A DNA stretch of 64,000 nucleotides from Yersinia canariae. Lineage in GTDB: Bacteria > Pseudomonadota > Gammaproteobacteria > Enterobacterales > Enterobacteriaceae. The notes beneath the pieces are model-generated. The model did not search any database. It saw nothing but the letters and a program-made list of their open reading frames with translations, and was not told the DNA's origin. Shown here piece after piece: positions 1 to 9,543 of the stretch. The translations under genes were made by a program, and so were the position numbers. The stretch spans positions 3,286,001 through 3,350,000 of the forward strand of contig NZ_CP043727.1 in the NCBI RefSeq assembly GCF_009831415.1, read 5' to 3'. Positions within the stretch are counted from its first letter, which is position 1; every line of letters begins with the position of its first letter.

Positions 1-269
1 ATGAGATAGATAAAATAAGAAATATAATATTAGAGTGTCAGTTTTCTGACACCCTACACACTAATAGCACTATGATATTTAAAGATTAAAAAAGATAATT
101 CATTGCAATGCAAGCCTCTACTACTCTTGACATGAACAGCAAAAAAACATTTATTATTCATACTCAGTTAAATAAGCAAACGTAATAATGTTGCGCTTCA
201 TTTAATGTCATTATTTTTTTAAAATCGAATAGGAGCCCATCGCTAACACCCTCAGAAAAGGAAACCATT
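1..269. other. AT-rich non-coding left edge
   Basis: No gene is supported here. The stretch is very AT-rich. It carries a perfect 7-bp hairpin (GTGTCAG, loop TTTT, CTGACAC) at about 35-52, with no T-run on either side, so it is not a convincing terminator. It must include the promoter and leader of the RTX gene, but no clear -35/-10 pair was picked. Confidence 0.5.
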
Positions 270-1730
270 TTGAAAATGAAAAAAATCAACCATAAAAAAA
301 CAACAACGCCTATTACTGGTGCATTGATAAGCAACGGAGATATGAAATCTATTTTTTTAGACTATATACCTCTTGATAAAGTATTCTTTCAATATGAAGA
401 TTCAAAGCTTAAAGTTATTATACTCTTCGATAATAACCATCCTGTTATCAAAACTTTTCACATAATTAAAAATGGAAAACTTCTCGTTAAGTCTGTAATT
501 TTACACGACAAAAATGGAGTGAAAAATGAATTATTCTTAACATTAAATGAAACAAAAAAAAGAGAAAACCTTTACGATGGGCCCAGTAAGGAGTTACTGC
601 TCACTAGAAATGATCTGAAATATAATTCAGCACAGCATCTGATCACTAATAACCGCCCCTCAAATAGATTTGTATTAACTGGCGATGAAAATTTATTTGG
701 GCATAAATATATTAGAAATGAAGTGATTGGTGGTGAGGGGAAAAATACTATTATTGGGGGCGATAAAAATGACAATTTAGCCGGTGGAGATGGCAATGAT
801 CTTCTTCAGGGTTATGACTCTTTTGATTCACTGTTTGGTCAAGATGGAAATGACATATTGGTCGGCGGCAAAGGTAATGATGGGCTGGCGGGTGGAGCGG
901 GTGATGACTTTCTTGATGGGGGTGAGGGTGAGGATGAATTACATGGCGACTCAGACAGCTTTAGCGGTTTTGCCAGAGAAACCAGTTGGCGCGGTAATGA
1001 TAAAATATTTGGTGGCGAAGGTAATGATTATATTGAAGGAGGGAGAAATAATGATTATTTAGCAGGTGGACATGGCAATGATATGTATGTATTTTCCTCT
1101 TATGAGGGAATTAACTTGATAGTTGAATACAGTGGTGAAGAAAACACGATCAGCATTGATGACTATTTTTTCCATGAATTAAAATTTGAGCGTTTTGGCA
1201 ATCACTTGATGATATCGAGCACAGAGGATCATTCTAATAATCTTGTTGTTGTTATCAAAGATCAGTATTCTATAGATGGCTATAAAGTTAAGCATTTACA
1301 AACAAAATCATATCTTAGACATCATAGTGAACATGATAAAAAAAATAGTGAAGAATTCATTGTTCTCCTGGCAAAAAACTATGCCATCAATCCTGAAGAC
1401 TCATTATCACTGCTAGCCGAGAGGGCTGATTTGGGTGACTTTTACCGAACAGATTTATCTCACGTTTTTAGTAAAAGAATGCCTGACATTGAAAAATTAA
1501 CAGAAAAAAGACTCATTAATGTGCTTGGTGAAAAAAACAATGAATTACAACTAATGTATTTAAATAACCCTGCTTATTTTGGTGAAAACTTACCAGAAAT
1601 AGCCTATATTTCTGAGGCAATCTCTTCTTTTTCACCCAAAGAAGCCTTTCAAGAAAATATTACATATTCGAAGTATTCTAATATTTCAATAGATAAAATC
1701 TCTAACTTATTGACTGCTATAAATAATTAA
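270..1730 (+). CDS. Orphan RTX (calcium-binding nonapeptide repeat) protein, putative secreted
   Basis: A 486-residue protein with a block of RTX-like GGxGxDxxx nonapeptide repeats at about residues 152-272, followed by a segment resembling the haemolysin-type calcium-binding related region. In known families such repeats bind Ca2+ and fold outside the cell after type I secretion. There is no N-terminal signal peptide, which fits type I export, but no ABC/MFP/TolC exporter genes lie in the window. Residues 1-150 and 330-486 are not recognised; no catalytic, lipase or protease motif was seen. The reading starts at TTG (270) behind AAGGAAA; ATG at 276 is an equally possible start. Base composition is much richer in A+T than pgm next door, suggesting horizontal acquisition. 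Secretion and function are inferred. Confidence 0.8.
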   Translation: MKMKKINHKKTTTPITGALISNGDMKSIFLDYIPLDKVFFQYEDSKLKVIILFDNNHPVIKTFHIIKNGKLLVKSVILHDKNGVKNELFLTLNETKKRENLYDGPSKELLLTRNDLKYNSAQHLITNNRPSNRFVLTGDENLFGHKYIRNEVIGGEGKNTIIGGDKNDNLAGGDGNDLLQGYDSFDSLFGQDGNDILVGGKGNDGLAGGAGDDFLDGGEGEDELHGDSDSFSGFARETSWRGNDKIFGGEGNDYIEGGRNNDYLAGGHGNDMYVFSSYEGINLIVEYSGEENTISIDDYFFHELKFERFGNHLMISSTEDHSNNLVVVIKDQYSIDGYKVKHLQTKSYLRHHSEHDKKNSEEFIVLLAKNYAINPEDSLSLLAERADLGDFYRTDLSHVFSKRMPDIEKLTEKRLINVLGEKNNELQLMYLNNPAYFGENLPEIAYISEAISSFSPKEAFQENITYSKYSNISIDKISNLLTAINN

Positions 1731-1776
1731 TCATCGTAATACTATTATTAGGCAACGGTTTGAGTTTCTCATAAAA

Positions 1777-1800
1777 AAATAGCGCCAATAGGCGCTATTT
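1777..1800 (-). terminator. Rho-independent terminator of seqA-pgm
   Basis: A perfect 10-bp stem (AAATAGCGCC / GGCGCTATTT) with a 4-nt loop. Read on the minus strand it is followed by a T-run, so it ends the seqA-pgm transcript. It lies between the convergent RTX gene and pgm and may act in both directions. Confidence 0.85.
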
Positions 1801-1811
1801 CTGACCGGTTA

Positions 1812-3455
1812 TTACTGCTTGCCGGCTAATACATCACTAACAATATCAACTGCTTCCTGCTCTATCTTCTCGCGATGCTCTGCGCCCAGGAAACTTTCAC
1901 AGTAAATTTTATATGCGTCTTCTGTACCCGATGGGCGAGCCGCAAACCAACCGTTGTCAGTCATGACTTTCAGCCCACCAATCGAGGCACCATTACCCGG
2001 AGCTGTTGTTAAGCGCGCGGTGATAGGATCACCTGCCAAGGTGCTAGCTTTCACCATTTCAGGCGACAGCTTGGACAAAGCATTTTTCTGTGCTTGAGTA
2101 GCAGGAGCCTGGATACGGTTATAACTTGGCGCACCAAATCGTTGTGCCAAATCATCATAATGGTGCTGTGGATTCCGCCCCGTCACCGCGGTGATTTCAG
2201 CCGCTAACAAGCACATAATAATGCCGTCTTTGTCCGTCGACCAAGGTTTGCCATTAAAGCGCAGGAAAGATGCCCCGGCGCTCTCTTCACCACCAAACCC
2301 AAAGCTGCCGTCGTGCAACCCGTCAACAAACCATTTGAAACCAACGGGGACTTCCACCAGCTTACGGCCCAAATCAGCAACCACTCGGTCAATCATCGCG
2401 CTGGAGACTAACGTCTTACCTACCGCCACATCAGCGCCCCACTGTGGGCGATGCTGGAACAGATAATTGATAGATACCGCCAAATAATGATTCGGATTCA
2501 TCAATCCAACTGGCGTTACAATACCGTGGCGGTCGTAATCGGGATCATTGGCAAAAGCTAAATCAAATTTATCACGCAACGCCAGCAAGCCCGCCATCGC
2601 GCATTCTGATGAGCAATCCATGCGGATAACACCATCATGATCCAGATGCATAAAGCGGAAAGTCTGGTCGATAGAATCATTAACTAACGTCAGATCCAGC
2701 TTATAGTGCTCGCCAATCCGCTGCCAGTAAGCAATACCAGAGCCGCCGAGTGGGTCAACACCTAGCTTCAGCCCCGCATTTTGAATGGCTGGGATATCAA
2801 CGACATCGACCAAACCTTCCACATAGGGCTGAATCAAATCCTGCTCACGCAGATGATTGCCACGCCAGGCTTTATCCAGAGTCTGGCGTTTGACGCCCTC
2901 TAATTTCAGACTGAGTAATTGATTAGCGCGCTTCTCAATCACCGAGGTCAGATTGGTATCGGCCGGGCCACCATTCGGCGGATTATACTTAATGCCGCCA
3001 TCTTCAGGTGGGTTATGAGATGGCGTGATGACAATACCATCAGCCAAGTCTTTACCCTGCGCGTTGTAGCAAAGAATGGCATGGGAAATCGCCGGGGTTG
3101 GGGTGAAGCCATTGTCCTGCTGCACCACGACATCCACGCCATTTGCCGTCAGCACTTCCAATACCGAAATAAAAGCCGGTTCAGACAATGCGTGGGTATC
3201 TTTGCCCACATAACACGGGCCAGTTATCCCGTGCTGGTGACGAACTTCGGCGATCGCCTGAGCAATAGCTAAAATATGTGCTTCATTAAAACTGTGGCGC
3301 AATGAGCTGCCACGATGGCCCGACGTCCCAAACTTGATCGCATGGGCCTGGTTTTCAGCATCCGGCTGCAATACATAATATTGCGACGTCAACTGAGCAA
3401 CATTAATCAAATCGCTTTGCTGAGCTGCTTGCCCGGCACGAGGGTGATTAGCCAC
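1812..3455 (-). CDS. pgm: Phosphoglucomutase (alpha-D-glucose phosphate specific)
   Basis: Interconverts glucose-1-phosphate and glucose-6-phosphate in the cytoplasm, linking glycolysis with glycogen, UDP-glucose and envelope sugar synthesis. About 547 residues, the usual size of the E. coli enzyme. Seen are the N-terminal GTSGHRG motif, the phosphoserine loop TPSHNP and the sugar-binding GEESAG. The preferred start is GTG at 3455, giving MANHPRAG, which lines up with the E. coli N-terminus and has AGGGAG 8 nt upstream. An upstream in-frame GTG at 3461 is too close to that ribosome site. It follows seqA on the same strand, and the terminator lies just beyond its stop. Confidence 0.97.
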   Translation of the reverse strand: MANHPRAGQAAQQSDLINVAQLTSQYYVLQPDAENQAHAIKFGTSGHRGSSLRHSFNEAHILAIAQAIAEVRHQHGITGPCYVGKDTHALSEPAFISVLEVLTANGVDVVVQQDNGFTPTPAISHAILCYNAQGKDLADGIVITPSHNPPEDGGIKYNPPNGGPADTNLTSVIEKRANQLLSLKLEGVKRQTLDKAWRGNHLREQDLIQPYVEGLVDVVDIPAIQNAGLKLGVDPLGGSGIAYWQRIGEHYKLDLTLVNDSIDQTFRFMHLDHDGVIRMDCSSECAMAGLLALRDKFDLAFANDPDYDRHGIVTPVGLMNPNHYLAVSINYLFQHRPQWGADVAVGKTLVSSAMIDRVVADLGRKLVEVPVGFKWFVDGLHDGSFGFGGEESAGASFLRFNGKPWSTDKDGIIMCLLAAEITAVTGRNPQHHYDDLAQRFGAPSYNRIQAPATQAQKNALSKLSPEMVKASTLAGDPITARLTTAPGNGASIGGLKVMTDNGWFAARPSGTEDAYKIYCESFLGAEHREKIEQEAVDIVSDVLAGKQ

Positions 3456-3471
3456 AGTCACTACTCCCTAT

Positions 3472-3535
3472 CTACCCGTCATACTTCAAGTCGCAGGTGT
3501 GTTGGCGGCCTACATCTCGAATCATTCAGAGTATA
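3472..3535 (-). repeat. Dispersed palindromic repeat, copy A
   Basis: About 65 bp between seqA and pgm. It is the reverse-strand copy of a sequence also present at 8339-8407 and 33326-33398. Shared ends are CTTGAAGTATGACGGGTA and an imperfect inverse of it (GATTCGAG). All three copies are intergenic, as expected for an enterobacterial imperfect-palindrome repeat. Here it lies within the likely seqA-pgm transcript and could fold in the RNA. Confidence 0.75.
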
Positions 3536-3547
3536 GTTTCAACGAAA

Positions 3548-4090
3548 TTAAATAGTCCCGCACACTTTGTCAGTCAAATCCGGCGGGAACTGCATTGTCA
3601 GCATGATATGTTGCACCATACTGCGCTTACGCTCGGTATTAGTATTGGTTATTACCCAGTATGGCGTACCGGGGACATGTTTGGGCTTGGTGTGCGTCCC
3701 ATTTTGCGACAAAGTCTGTTGATCACCCGCAAAATAAACGCGGGTACGACCATGTAAAGACTCCGTCGCTTCTGCAAATGCTTGCGCATCCAAGGTATAT
3801 AATGTCGACAGCACCAACATAAAGCGGTTAACCGCCCTGTTTTGCTCAGCATACTCATCAGACAACAGCAATTCGCGCACAGCACGAACTCGATCCCGTG
3901 GTGCTGGAGCCGCCACCGCTTGAGCGACATCATGGCTGCTATGTGAGTGACTGGTAGATGCGCTGGGTACCGGCTGACCGGCCGTGAATTTCAGCATGCG
4001 CCGTAAAATATCGGATGCGCTCTCACCAATGTGTTGAGTATGGCTGGCGATATAGCGATAAAGTTCTTCGTCGAGTTCAATAGTTTTCAT
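3548..4090 (-). CDS. seqA: Negative modulator of replication initiation SeqA
   Basis: Binds hemimethylated GATC sites, sequesters oriC after initiation and organises new DNA behind the fork. 180 residues, the normal family length. The N-terminal oligomerisation segment (MKTIELDEELYRYIASHTQ) is highly typical, followed by a linker rich in Ser, Ala and His at about residues 40-65 and the C-terminal DNA-binding domain. It starts at ATG 4090 and is followed 92 nt later by pgm on the same strand. That seqA-pgm pairing is conserved in enterobacteria. A dispersed repeat occupies the spacer. Confidence 0.97.
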   Translation of the reverse strand: MKTIELDEELYRYIASHTQHIGESASDILRRMLKFTAGQPVPSASTSHSHSSHDVAQAVAAPAPRDRVRAVRELLLSDEYAEQNRAVNRFMLVLSTLYTLDAQAFAEATESLHGRTRVYFAGDQQTLSQNGTHTKPKHVPGTPYWVITNTNTERKRSMVQHIMLTMQFPPDLTDKVCGTI

Positions 4091-4303
4091 CTTTATCCAG
4101 TACGGTTTCTACTTTCTTATGCATATCTTAGGATTATAAAGTCAAAGCGCGCTCACGAGTACCTTTATCATGGCTTTATCCGCGATAAATCCCCATCACA
4201 TCAGCCACAACTGAATAATCCACATGAACCCTGATTGTGAAGCAGCACACACTTGCTCAGTCATGATACCCTAACCACAATATCTCTCAGTATGAACTTC
4301 GCC

Positions 4304-5086
4304 ATGAAATTAAACTTCCGCTTACAAAACACTCTTTCGCCCACTCCTTCCCTGCCGATCATCCTGATTCATGGGTTATTTGGCAATCTTGATAACCTCG
4401 GTGTGCTGGCGCGTGACTTACATAAAGACCATGATGTGATTCAGGTTGATTTGCGTGACCACGGCTTATCCCCTCGGTCGCCGGAGGTCAATTACCCCGC
4501 TATGGCGCAGGATGTGCTGGAGCTGATGGATAATCTCGCCATAGAAAAAGCGATAATTATCGGTCATTCCATGGGGGGGAAAGTGGCAATGGCAATGACA
4601 GAAATTGCCCCCGACCGCATTGAAAAACTGATCGCAATAGATGTCGCACCAATCAATTATCAAGTGCGCCGTCATGATCAGATTTTCACCGCTATTAATG
4701 CCGTCAGTGCCGCGGGTGTGACTCAGCGCCAAGAAGCCGCCCAACTGATGCGCGAATCAATAAAAGAAGAAGGCGTTATTCAATTCTTATTGAAATCATT
4801 CCACAACGGCGAGTGGCGGTTTAACGTCCCTGCATTATGGGATCAGTACGAAAATATTGTCGGCTGGCAACCTATTGCGCCGTGGCCTCACCCTATTTTG
4901 TTCATTCGCGGTGAATTATCGCCCTATATTCAGGATAGTTATCGCGATGAGATTGCCCGCCAATTTCCACAAGCCCGTGCTTATGTTGTTGCCGGAACGG
5001 GTCATTGGGTACATGCGGAAAAACCCGATTCTGTATTACGTGCTATTCACCGTTTTATTGATGATGACAGTGCTGGCGAAAAATAG
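4304..5086 (+). CDS. ybfF: Alpha/beta-hydrolase esterase YbfF
   Basis: An esterase of the alpha/beta-hydrolase fold; the E. coli homologue hydrolyses acyl-CoA and short-chain esters in vitro. Seen are the oxyanion-loop HGLFG, the nucleophile elbow GHSMGG and a C-terminal GTGHWVHAEKP supplying the catalytic His. Starting at ATG 4304 (MKLNF) gives 260 residues and matches the E. coli N-terminus. Earlier in-frame starts (ATG 4292 and upstream) add a poorly conserved extension. It diverges from seqA, as in E. coli, and ybfE follows after 343 nt. The physiological substrate is unknown. Confidence 0.92.
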   Translation: MKLNFRLQNTLSPTPSLPIILIHGLFGNLDNLGVLARDLHKDHDVIQVDLRDHGLSPRSPEVNYPAMAQDVLELMDNLAIEKAIIIGHSMGGKVAMAMTEIAPDRIEKLIAIDVAPINYQVRRHDQIFTAINAVSAAGVTQRQEAAQLMRESIKEEGVIQFLLKSFHNGEWRFNVPALWDQYENIVGWQPIAPWPHPILFIRGELSPYIQDSYRDEIARQFPQARAYVVAGTGHWVHAEKPDSVLRAIHRFIDDDSAGEK

Positions 5087-5429
5087 CACTGAGTGAAAAA
5101 TGAACCATGCGCACTGGATGTTGATTAAAAATCATACCCTGGGGAAAAGAAATGTATTTCCTGTGGAAAAATTGTGCAAAAAAGAATGAATTAGCCCAAT
5201 CTAATCACAGTAAACCATTGTCGTTGCTCGGTTGGCTGGGGTATTATGGCGCGCTATAAATTTGCTACAGAGTTTGGTGGCAAATGCAAATTCAGGCAGT
5301 TGGTTCATACCCTAATGAATTGGAGTTGCGGTGTTATTAGCGGCTTCAAATAAGAAAGGTATCGGCCTGAAACGTGTAAACCGAATCGTCAGAAATTTCT
5401 GATGTAAATCCCTTGTAGTACCGCTACCT
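5087..5429. other. 343-nt ybfF-ybfE spacer
   Basis: No gene or RNA was recognised. The E. coli ybfE promoter carries a LexA box, so the stretch was read for the CTGT-N8-ACAG pattern; none was seen. Several short AT-rich segments could hold a promoter, but none is assigned. Confidence 0.4.
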
Positions 5430-5717
5430 ATGGCAAAAGAACAAACGGATCGCACGACGCTGGATCTGTTCGCAGATGAACGCCGTCCGGGGCGCCCGAA
5501 AACAAACCCATTATCCCGTGATGAACAGCTTAGAATTAATAAGCGAAATCAACTACGGCGCGATAAAGTACGTGGCTTACGACGCGTGGAACTGAAGATT
5601 AACGCCGATGCCGTCGATGCTCTCAATAGCCTTGCTGAGCAGCGCAACATCAGCCGTAGTGAACTGATTGAACAGATGTTACTTGCTCAATTAGCGCACT
5701 CAGAAGAAGGGTTTTAA
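5430..5717 (+). CDS. ybfE: YbfE, LexA-regulon ribbon-helix-helix-like protein
   Basis: A 95-residue basic protein with many Arg and Lys residues in its first 60 residues and a C-terminal segment (about 55-90, ending near SRSELIEQMLLAQLA) that looks like a ribbon-helix-helix DNA-binding fold. The family is called LexA-regulated in E. coli, but its function is not established. It starts at ATG 5430. It keeps its usual place after ybfF, but a chemoreceptor gene on the opposite strand now separates it from fldA. No LexA box was found upstream, so SOS control here is uncertain. Confidence 0.88.
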   Translation: MAKEQTDRTTLDLFADERRPGRPKTNPLSRDEQLRINKRNQLRRDKVRGLRRVELKINADAVDALNSLAEQRNISRSELIEQMLLAQLAHSEEGF

Positions 5718-5736
5718 CCCTTTCGGTTATCACGAC

Positions 5737-5764
5737 GGCGTGGCGTAAGTGATTACGCCACGCC
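5737..5764. terminator. Perfect hairpin between convergent ybfE and the chemoreceptor gene
   Basis: A perfect 12-bp inverted repeat (GGCGTGGCGTAA / TTACGCCACGCC) with a 4-nt GTGA loop. No long T-run follows on either strand, but the position between two convergent genes fits a bidirectional terminator. Confidence 0.65.
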
Positions 5765-5796
5765 AATATCCTCACAATAAGTTTAGCAATACGGGT

Positions 5797-7455
5797 TTAG
5801 AAAGTTTCCCAGTTTGCATTGTTATCCACCTTGGCTGTCGGCATCGCCGCTACTACATTGGCCCGAGGCTTGACCGTCGGTTTTACCTGCATATCGTCTG
5901 CTCTCAATTTAAACACGGCCACCGCTTGGTTTAGCTGAGTCGCTTGTTCCTCAAGTGAAGCTGCCGCCCGGGAAGCCTGCTGTACCAGCGCAGCATTTTG
6001 CTGAGTCACGCTGTCCATTTCAGCCACCGCCTGCCCGACCTGAGTAATTCCCTTGCTTTGCTCATCAGACGCCGAAGCGATTTCCCCCATCAGATCAGTT
6101 ACGTTGGTGATGGAACGGACAATTTCATCCATGGTTACCCCAGCACTTTCTACCAAGGCTGAACCGCTACTCACACGGTTAACTGACTCAGTTATCAAGC
6201 TATCAATCTCTTTCGCCGCCTGTGCGCTGCGCTGTGCAAGATTGCGCACCTCACTGGCAACCACGGCGAAACCACGACCTTGTTCCCCAGCTCTGGCCGC
6301 TTCAACGGCAGCATTCAGTGCCAGAATATTAGTTTGGAAAGCAATACTATTAATGACTGTTGTGATTTCCGCGATTTTGCGTGAACTGGCAGAGATCTCA
6401 TCCATGGTATGAACCACATCTGCCACCAGCGCCCCACCTTTTTTGGCGGTGATAGAAGCATTTGCCGCCAGTTGGCTGGCGTGATGTGCATTATCCGCGT
6501 TATGTTTTACCGTGGCGGTTAACTGCTCCATGCTGGCGGCCGTCTCTTCCAATGCAGCGGCCTGTTGCTCTGTTCGTGATGATAAATCCGTATTGCCAGC
6601 AGATATTTCAGCCGCCCCGTGGTAAATCCCATCAGTGCTGCTGCGGATAGCTTTTACCGTATTCGCCAAACTGCTTTGCACATCGCGGAGCAGTGGAAAT
6701 AATTGCCCAACACAGTTACGACCAAAATCCGCAATGGGCTGGCCCAACTGGCCGGAGGCAATCACTCGAAAATGGGCACGAATATCATCCAACGGGCGAA
6801 CCAAGTTAACCGACAGGTAGCGGTCAGTTGCCAGCAAAATTACTAACCCAGCCACCAACGCGGAAATTAATATTATGCTGCTCACTTTTGTCAGATGAGC
6901 AAACTGATCTTTAGCTACCCCGATGGCCTGCGATGCGGCCTGATTGAAATTCTCAGCAACAGAACCATATTGGCGACTCAGCGCGGGTACGGTCTTTTTC
7001 GCTAAATCCTGATAAGCCGCGCTGTTATTGCCCATCGCCGCCTGATAAAGCGGCGTAACGCCTTGATCAATTAGCGCACTCCACCCATCAATCACTCCAG
7101 TGACCAACGCGGGATCAATCTGTGCATGGTCAATAGCTTTAAACTGCGCCAACTCCTTTTTCAGATTTTCAAGTGCGACATTGGATGATTTTAGCTCCTT
7201 ATCTGCATCGGCAATGTTACCGCTCTGACGGTAATCGACTGAACGGGCAAGGCGTGTCACCATCCGAAAATATTGATCCGTCCCCTGATTGACCAAATTC
7301 ATGTTTTCAACCAACACACTGTTGGCATTAGAAGATTGTGTCAGTTGATTCAGTGATAACAACGTATAACCGGATACGCCCCCCCATAGCAGGCAAAATG
7401 CCCCAAGCACCCAAAGTAGTGCGGCCCTGATAGTTATATTTTTTAAAAACTGCAT
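5797..7455 (-). CDS. Methyl-accepting chemotaxis protein (Tsr/Tar-like)
   Basis: A membrane chemoreceptor that signals to CheA/CheW and the flagellar motor. About 552 residues from ATG 7455, which has AAGGGGAA 7 nt upstream. Order: membrane segment at about 12-34, a periplasmic four-helix-type sensor domain to about 190, a second membrane segment, HAMP, then the conserved signalling hairpin ([20 protein letters not shown]). The C-terminal pentapeptide NWETF is the CheR/CheB tether of high-abundance receptors. The ligand cannot be read from sequence. It stands alone between ybfE and fldA, where E. coli has no gene, so it is probably a lineage-specific insertion. GC content resembles that of its neighbours. 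Confidence 0.95.
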   Translation of the reverse strand: MQFLKNITIRAALLWVLGAFCLLWGGVSGYTLLSLNQLTQSSNANSVLVENMNLVNQGTDQYFRMVTRLARSVDYRQSGNIADADKELKSSNVALENLKKELAQFKAIDHAQIDPALVTGVIDGWSALIDQGVTPLYQAAMGNNSAAYQDLAKKTVPALSRQYGSVAENFNQAASQAIGVAKDQFAHLTKVSSIILISALVAGLVILLATDRYLSVNLVRPLDDIRAHFRVIASGQLGQPIADFGRNCVGQLFPLLRDVQSSLANTVKAIRSSTDGIYHGAAEISAGNTDLSSRTEQQAAALEETAASMEQLTATVKHNADNAHHASQLAANASITAKKGGALVADVVHTMDEISASSRKIAEITTVINSIAFQTNILALNAAVEAARAGEQGRGFAVVASEVRNLAQRSAQAAKEIDSLITESVNRVSSGSALVESAGVTMDEIVRSITNVTDLMGEIASASDEQSKGITQVGQAVAEMDSVTQQNAALVQQASRAAASLEEQATQLNQAVAVFKLRADDMQVKPTVKPRANVVAAMPTAKVDNNANWETF

Positions 7456-7804
7456 GTTCGTTCCCCTTATATATCGGATAGTTACCGTTAGAGACGCAGG
7501 TGTTATTTGATGACCGAAAAGCAATAAAGGACGCTCCATACAGCTAACGACAACTCCTTTCCCGGCAGACTTTCATCTGACGGTTTTCCCTCTGGCACCG
7601 CAAATTGCAACTTTCTCGTTACACTGAGGTTATCGGCAATGAGGTTATAAGGTTGAGTCACTCACAAAAATTTAATATCGCATAAACTTGATATCGGCCT
7701 GCCGAGGTTTTCTGGCATTATATCGCCCTATACATGTGTTATATTATCGGGCAGAGCGCTTGGTAATTTTCACAACTATTTGAATTAAAAAGGTATTAAG
7801 TTAT
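7456..7804. other. Divergent promoter region, chemoreceptor gene / fldA
   Basis: 349 nt between divergently read genes, so both promoters should lie here. The AT-rich TATATTAT near 7739-7746 is a possible -10 for fldA. No RNA gene or operator was recognised. Confidence 0.4.
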
Positions 7805-8332
7805 ATGGCAACTGTAGGCATTTTCTTTGGCAGCGATACTGGCAATACCGAAAACATTGCCAAGATGATCCAAAAGCAACTGGGCAAAGATGTTGCTGAG
7901 GTTCACGACATTGCCAAGAGCAGCAAAGAAGATTTGGAAGGCTTCGATATTCTGCTGATCGGTATCCCAACTTGGTATTACGGTGAAGCCCAATGTGATT
8001 GGGATGATTTCTTCCCAACACTGGAAGAGATCGATTTCAACGGCAAATTGGTTGCATTGTTCGGTTGTGGTGATCAGGAAGACTATGCTGAGTATTTCTG
8101 TGATGCGATGGGAACCGTGCGCGATATCATCGAGCCGCGTGGCGCTGCAATCGTCGGCCACTGGCCAACTGCGGGTTATCACTTCGAAGCTTCCAAAGGC
8201 TTAGCGGATGATGATCACTTTATTGGTTTAGCCATTGATGAAGACAGGCAGCCAGAACTGACGAATGAACGTGTTGAAGCTTGGGTAAAACAGATCAGTG
8301 AAGAACTGAATTTGGCCGAAATCACCGGTTAA
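7805..8332 (+). CDS. fldA: Flavodoxin 1
   Basis: An FMN-carrying electron-transfer protein that reduces partners such as activated methionine synthase, biotin synthase and the MEP-pathway enzymes. 175 residues, matching long-chain flavodoxins. The N-terminal FMN phosphate loop is visible (FFGSDTGNTENIAK), as are the isoalloxazine-binding loops around PTWYYGE and GCGDQEDY. It starts at ATG 7805 with AAGG about 10 nt upstream. It precedes fur, as in other enterobacteria, although a dispersed repeat and 435 nt separate them. Confidence 0.97.
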   Translation: MATVGIFFGSDTGNTENIAKMIQKQLGKDVAEVHDIAKSSKEDLEGFDILLIGIPTWYYGEAQCDWDDFFPTLEEIDFNGKLVALFGCGDQEDYAEYFCDAMGTVRDIIEPRGAAIVGHWPTAGYHFEASKGLADDDHFIGLAIDEDRQPELTNERVEAWVKQISEELNLAEITG

Positions 8333-8338
8333 TTTGTC

Positions 8339-8407
8339 ATGTGCCCTAAATAATTCGAGTTGCAGGAAGGCAACCAATGCACTTGTAGCTTGAAGAATGG
8401 CAGGTAT
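8339..8407 (+). repeat. Dispersed palindromic repeat, copy B
   Basis: Directly after fldA. It begins ATGTGCCCTAAATAATTCGA and ends GCTTGAAGAATGGCAGGTAT, with imperfectly inverted ends. It is homologous to the copies at 3472-3535 and 33326-33398. It may form a structure at the fldA mRNA 3' end. Confidence 0.75.
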
Positions 8408-8767
8408 ATCGGAAACGCGAGGTTGATGTTAAACATTGCCGCGCGTTTTCGTTACCCCCACGCCACTCGCCCTACTCTGTTAACCCGCCCACAGATCCGC
8501 ATCTTCATTCGTGCAAAATGAAAATAAACCGCTACAAATTTGTAACGTTACGTCTGGCCGCCATATACTTAAATGATGCAACAATCCCATTCATCAATAC
8601 ATTGCATGATTAATCTGACAAAGTGTGCAATTATATCTTTGTTAACAACCACGGTTTTCATTTGGGGCTAGCAGTTCTATAATGAGACGCAATTGAGAAT
8701 ATTGCGCCACGGATGTCATAGGCTGAACAGCCTTAATTTGAATCGATAGTAACAGGACTGAATCCGC
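8408..8767 (+). other. fur upstream region
   Basis: About 360 nt after the repeat. A segment near 8680-8700 (TATAATGAGACGCAATTGAGAA) has a good -10 and a weak resemblance to a Fur box. The short uof reading frame that overlaps the fur start in E. coli was looked for and not found: the frame ending at the fur ATGA is closed by a TAA about 35 nt upstream and has no usable start. Confidence 0.35.
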
Positions 8768-9214
8768 ATGACTGACAACAACAAAGCCTTAAAAAACGCT
8801 GGCCTTAAAGTAACACTGCCCCGGCTTAAGATTCTGGAAGTGTTGCAAGATCCGGCGTGCCATCACGTCAGCGCGGAAGATCTTTATAAAAAGCTGATCG
8901 ATATCGGTGAAGAAATTGGTTTGGCGACGGTTTACCGCGTCCTAAATCAGTTTGATGATGCCGGTATTGTTACCCGCCATAATTTCGAAGGCGGCAAATC
9001 AGTCTTTGAGCTGACGCAGCAACACCATCACGATCACCTAATTTGCCTGGATTGCGGCAAAGTGATTGAATTTAGTAATGAATCCATTGAATCGCTTCAA
9101 CGTGAAATTGCTAAACAACATGGCATTAAGCTGACCAATCACAGTCTGTATTTGTACGGCCACTGTGAAACCGGCGATTGCCGCGAAAATGAGTCTGCGC
9201 ACGATAAAAGATAA
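8768..9214 (+). CDS. fur: Ferric uptake regulator Fur
   Basis: An Fe2+-responsive repressor of iron-uptake genes. 148 residues, the usual size. An N-terminal winged-helix domain (residues 1-80, with ATVYRVLNQF as the recognition region) is followed by the metal-binding dimerisation domain with the HHHHDH cluster and CLDCG, the structural zinc Cys pair. A second Cys pair lies near the C-terminus (GHCETGDC). It starts at ATG 8768 and follows fldA. Nothing in the protein is unusual. Confidence 0.98.
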   Translation: MTDNNKALKNAGLKVTLPRLKILEVLQDPACHHVSAEDLYKKLIDIGEEIGLATVYRVLNQFDDAGIVTRHNFEGGKSVFELTQQHHHDHLICLDCGKVIEFSNESIESLQREIAKQHGIKLTNHSLYLYGHCETGDCRENESAHDKR

Positions 9215-9326
9215 TGTAGCTTTATCGCATTGATCTTATAAAGATTTTTAGCACTGAACAGTATTACGGTTTTCTTTAATTCAGATAACGGCGTGCTATT
9301 GTCTGATTAACTTAGACCCATCAGCA

Positions 9327-9393
9327 AAATGGCCACCTTTCCCAGTCAGCAACCTGAGATAAACTCGGTCGGGAGTCAGGTGGTCATTCTTAT
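9327..9393 (+). terminator. Probable long-stem terminator after fur
   Basis: GGCCACCT and AGGTGGTC form the base of a long interrupted stem with an inner TTCCC/GGGAG pair, followed by TTCTTATTT. It lies about 115 nt past the fur stop. The fold is judged by eye. Confidence 0.45.
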
Positions 9394-9422
9394 TTATCTC
9401 CGATTACTCCCCCATAAATTTA

Positions 9423-9455
9423 AAGCAAAAAAAACCCCGGACTTGCCGGGGGAAA
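9423..9455 (-). terminator. Rho-independent terminator after chb
   Basis: CCCCGG, a 5-nt loop and CCGGGG. On the minus strand the stem is followed by a run of T, so it ends the transcript running through chb. Confidence 0.85.
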
Positions 9456-9543
9456 ACCATCAACTCAACTTCACTTAATATTGTTTACCGAAAAACCCGG
9501 CAAACAGGAGTTAACATCAGACACAGCACTTTGATAGCAATAA

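Noticed and set aside
35..52. Terminator of a gene left of the window
   Set aside because: The hairpin is perfect, but no T-run follows on either strand, so it is only noted.
4031..4234. A 67-codon frame between seqA and ybfF
   Set aside because: Overlaps the 5' end of seqA on the other strand and lacks a ribosome site or recognisable sequence.
5087..5429. LexA box for ybfE
   Set aside because: No CTGT-N8-ACAG-type element with acceptable matches was seen.
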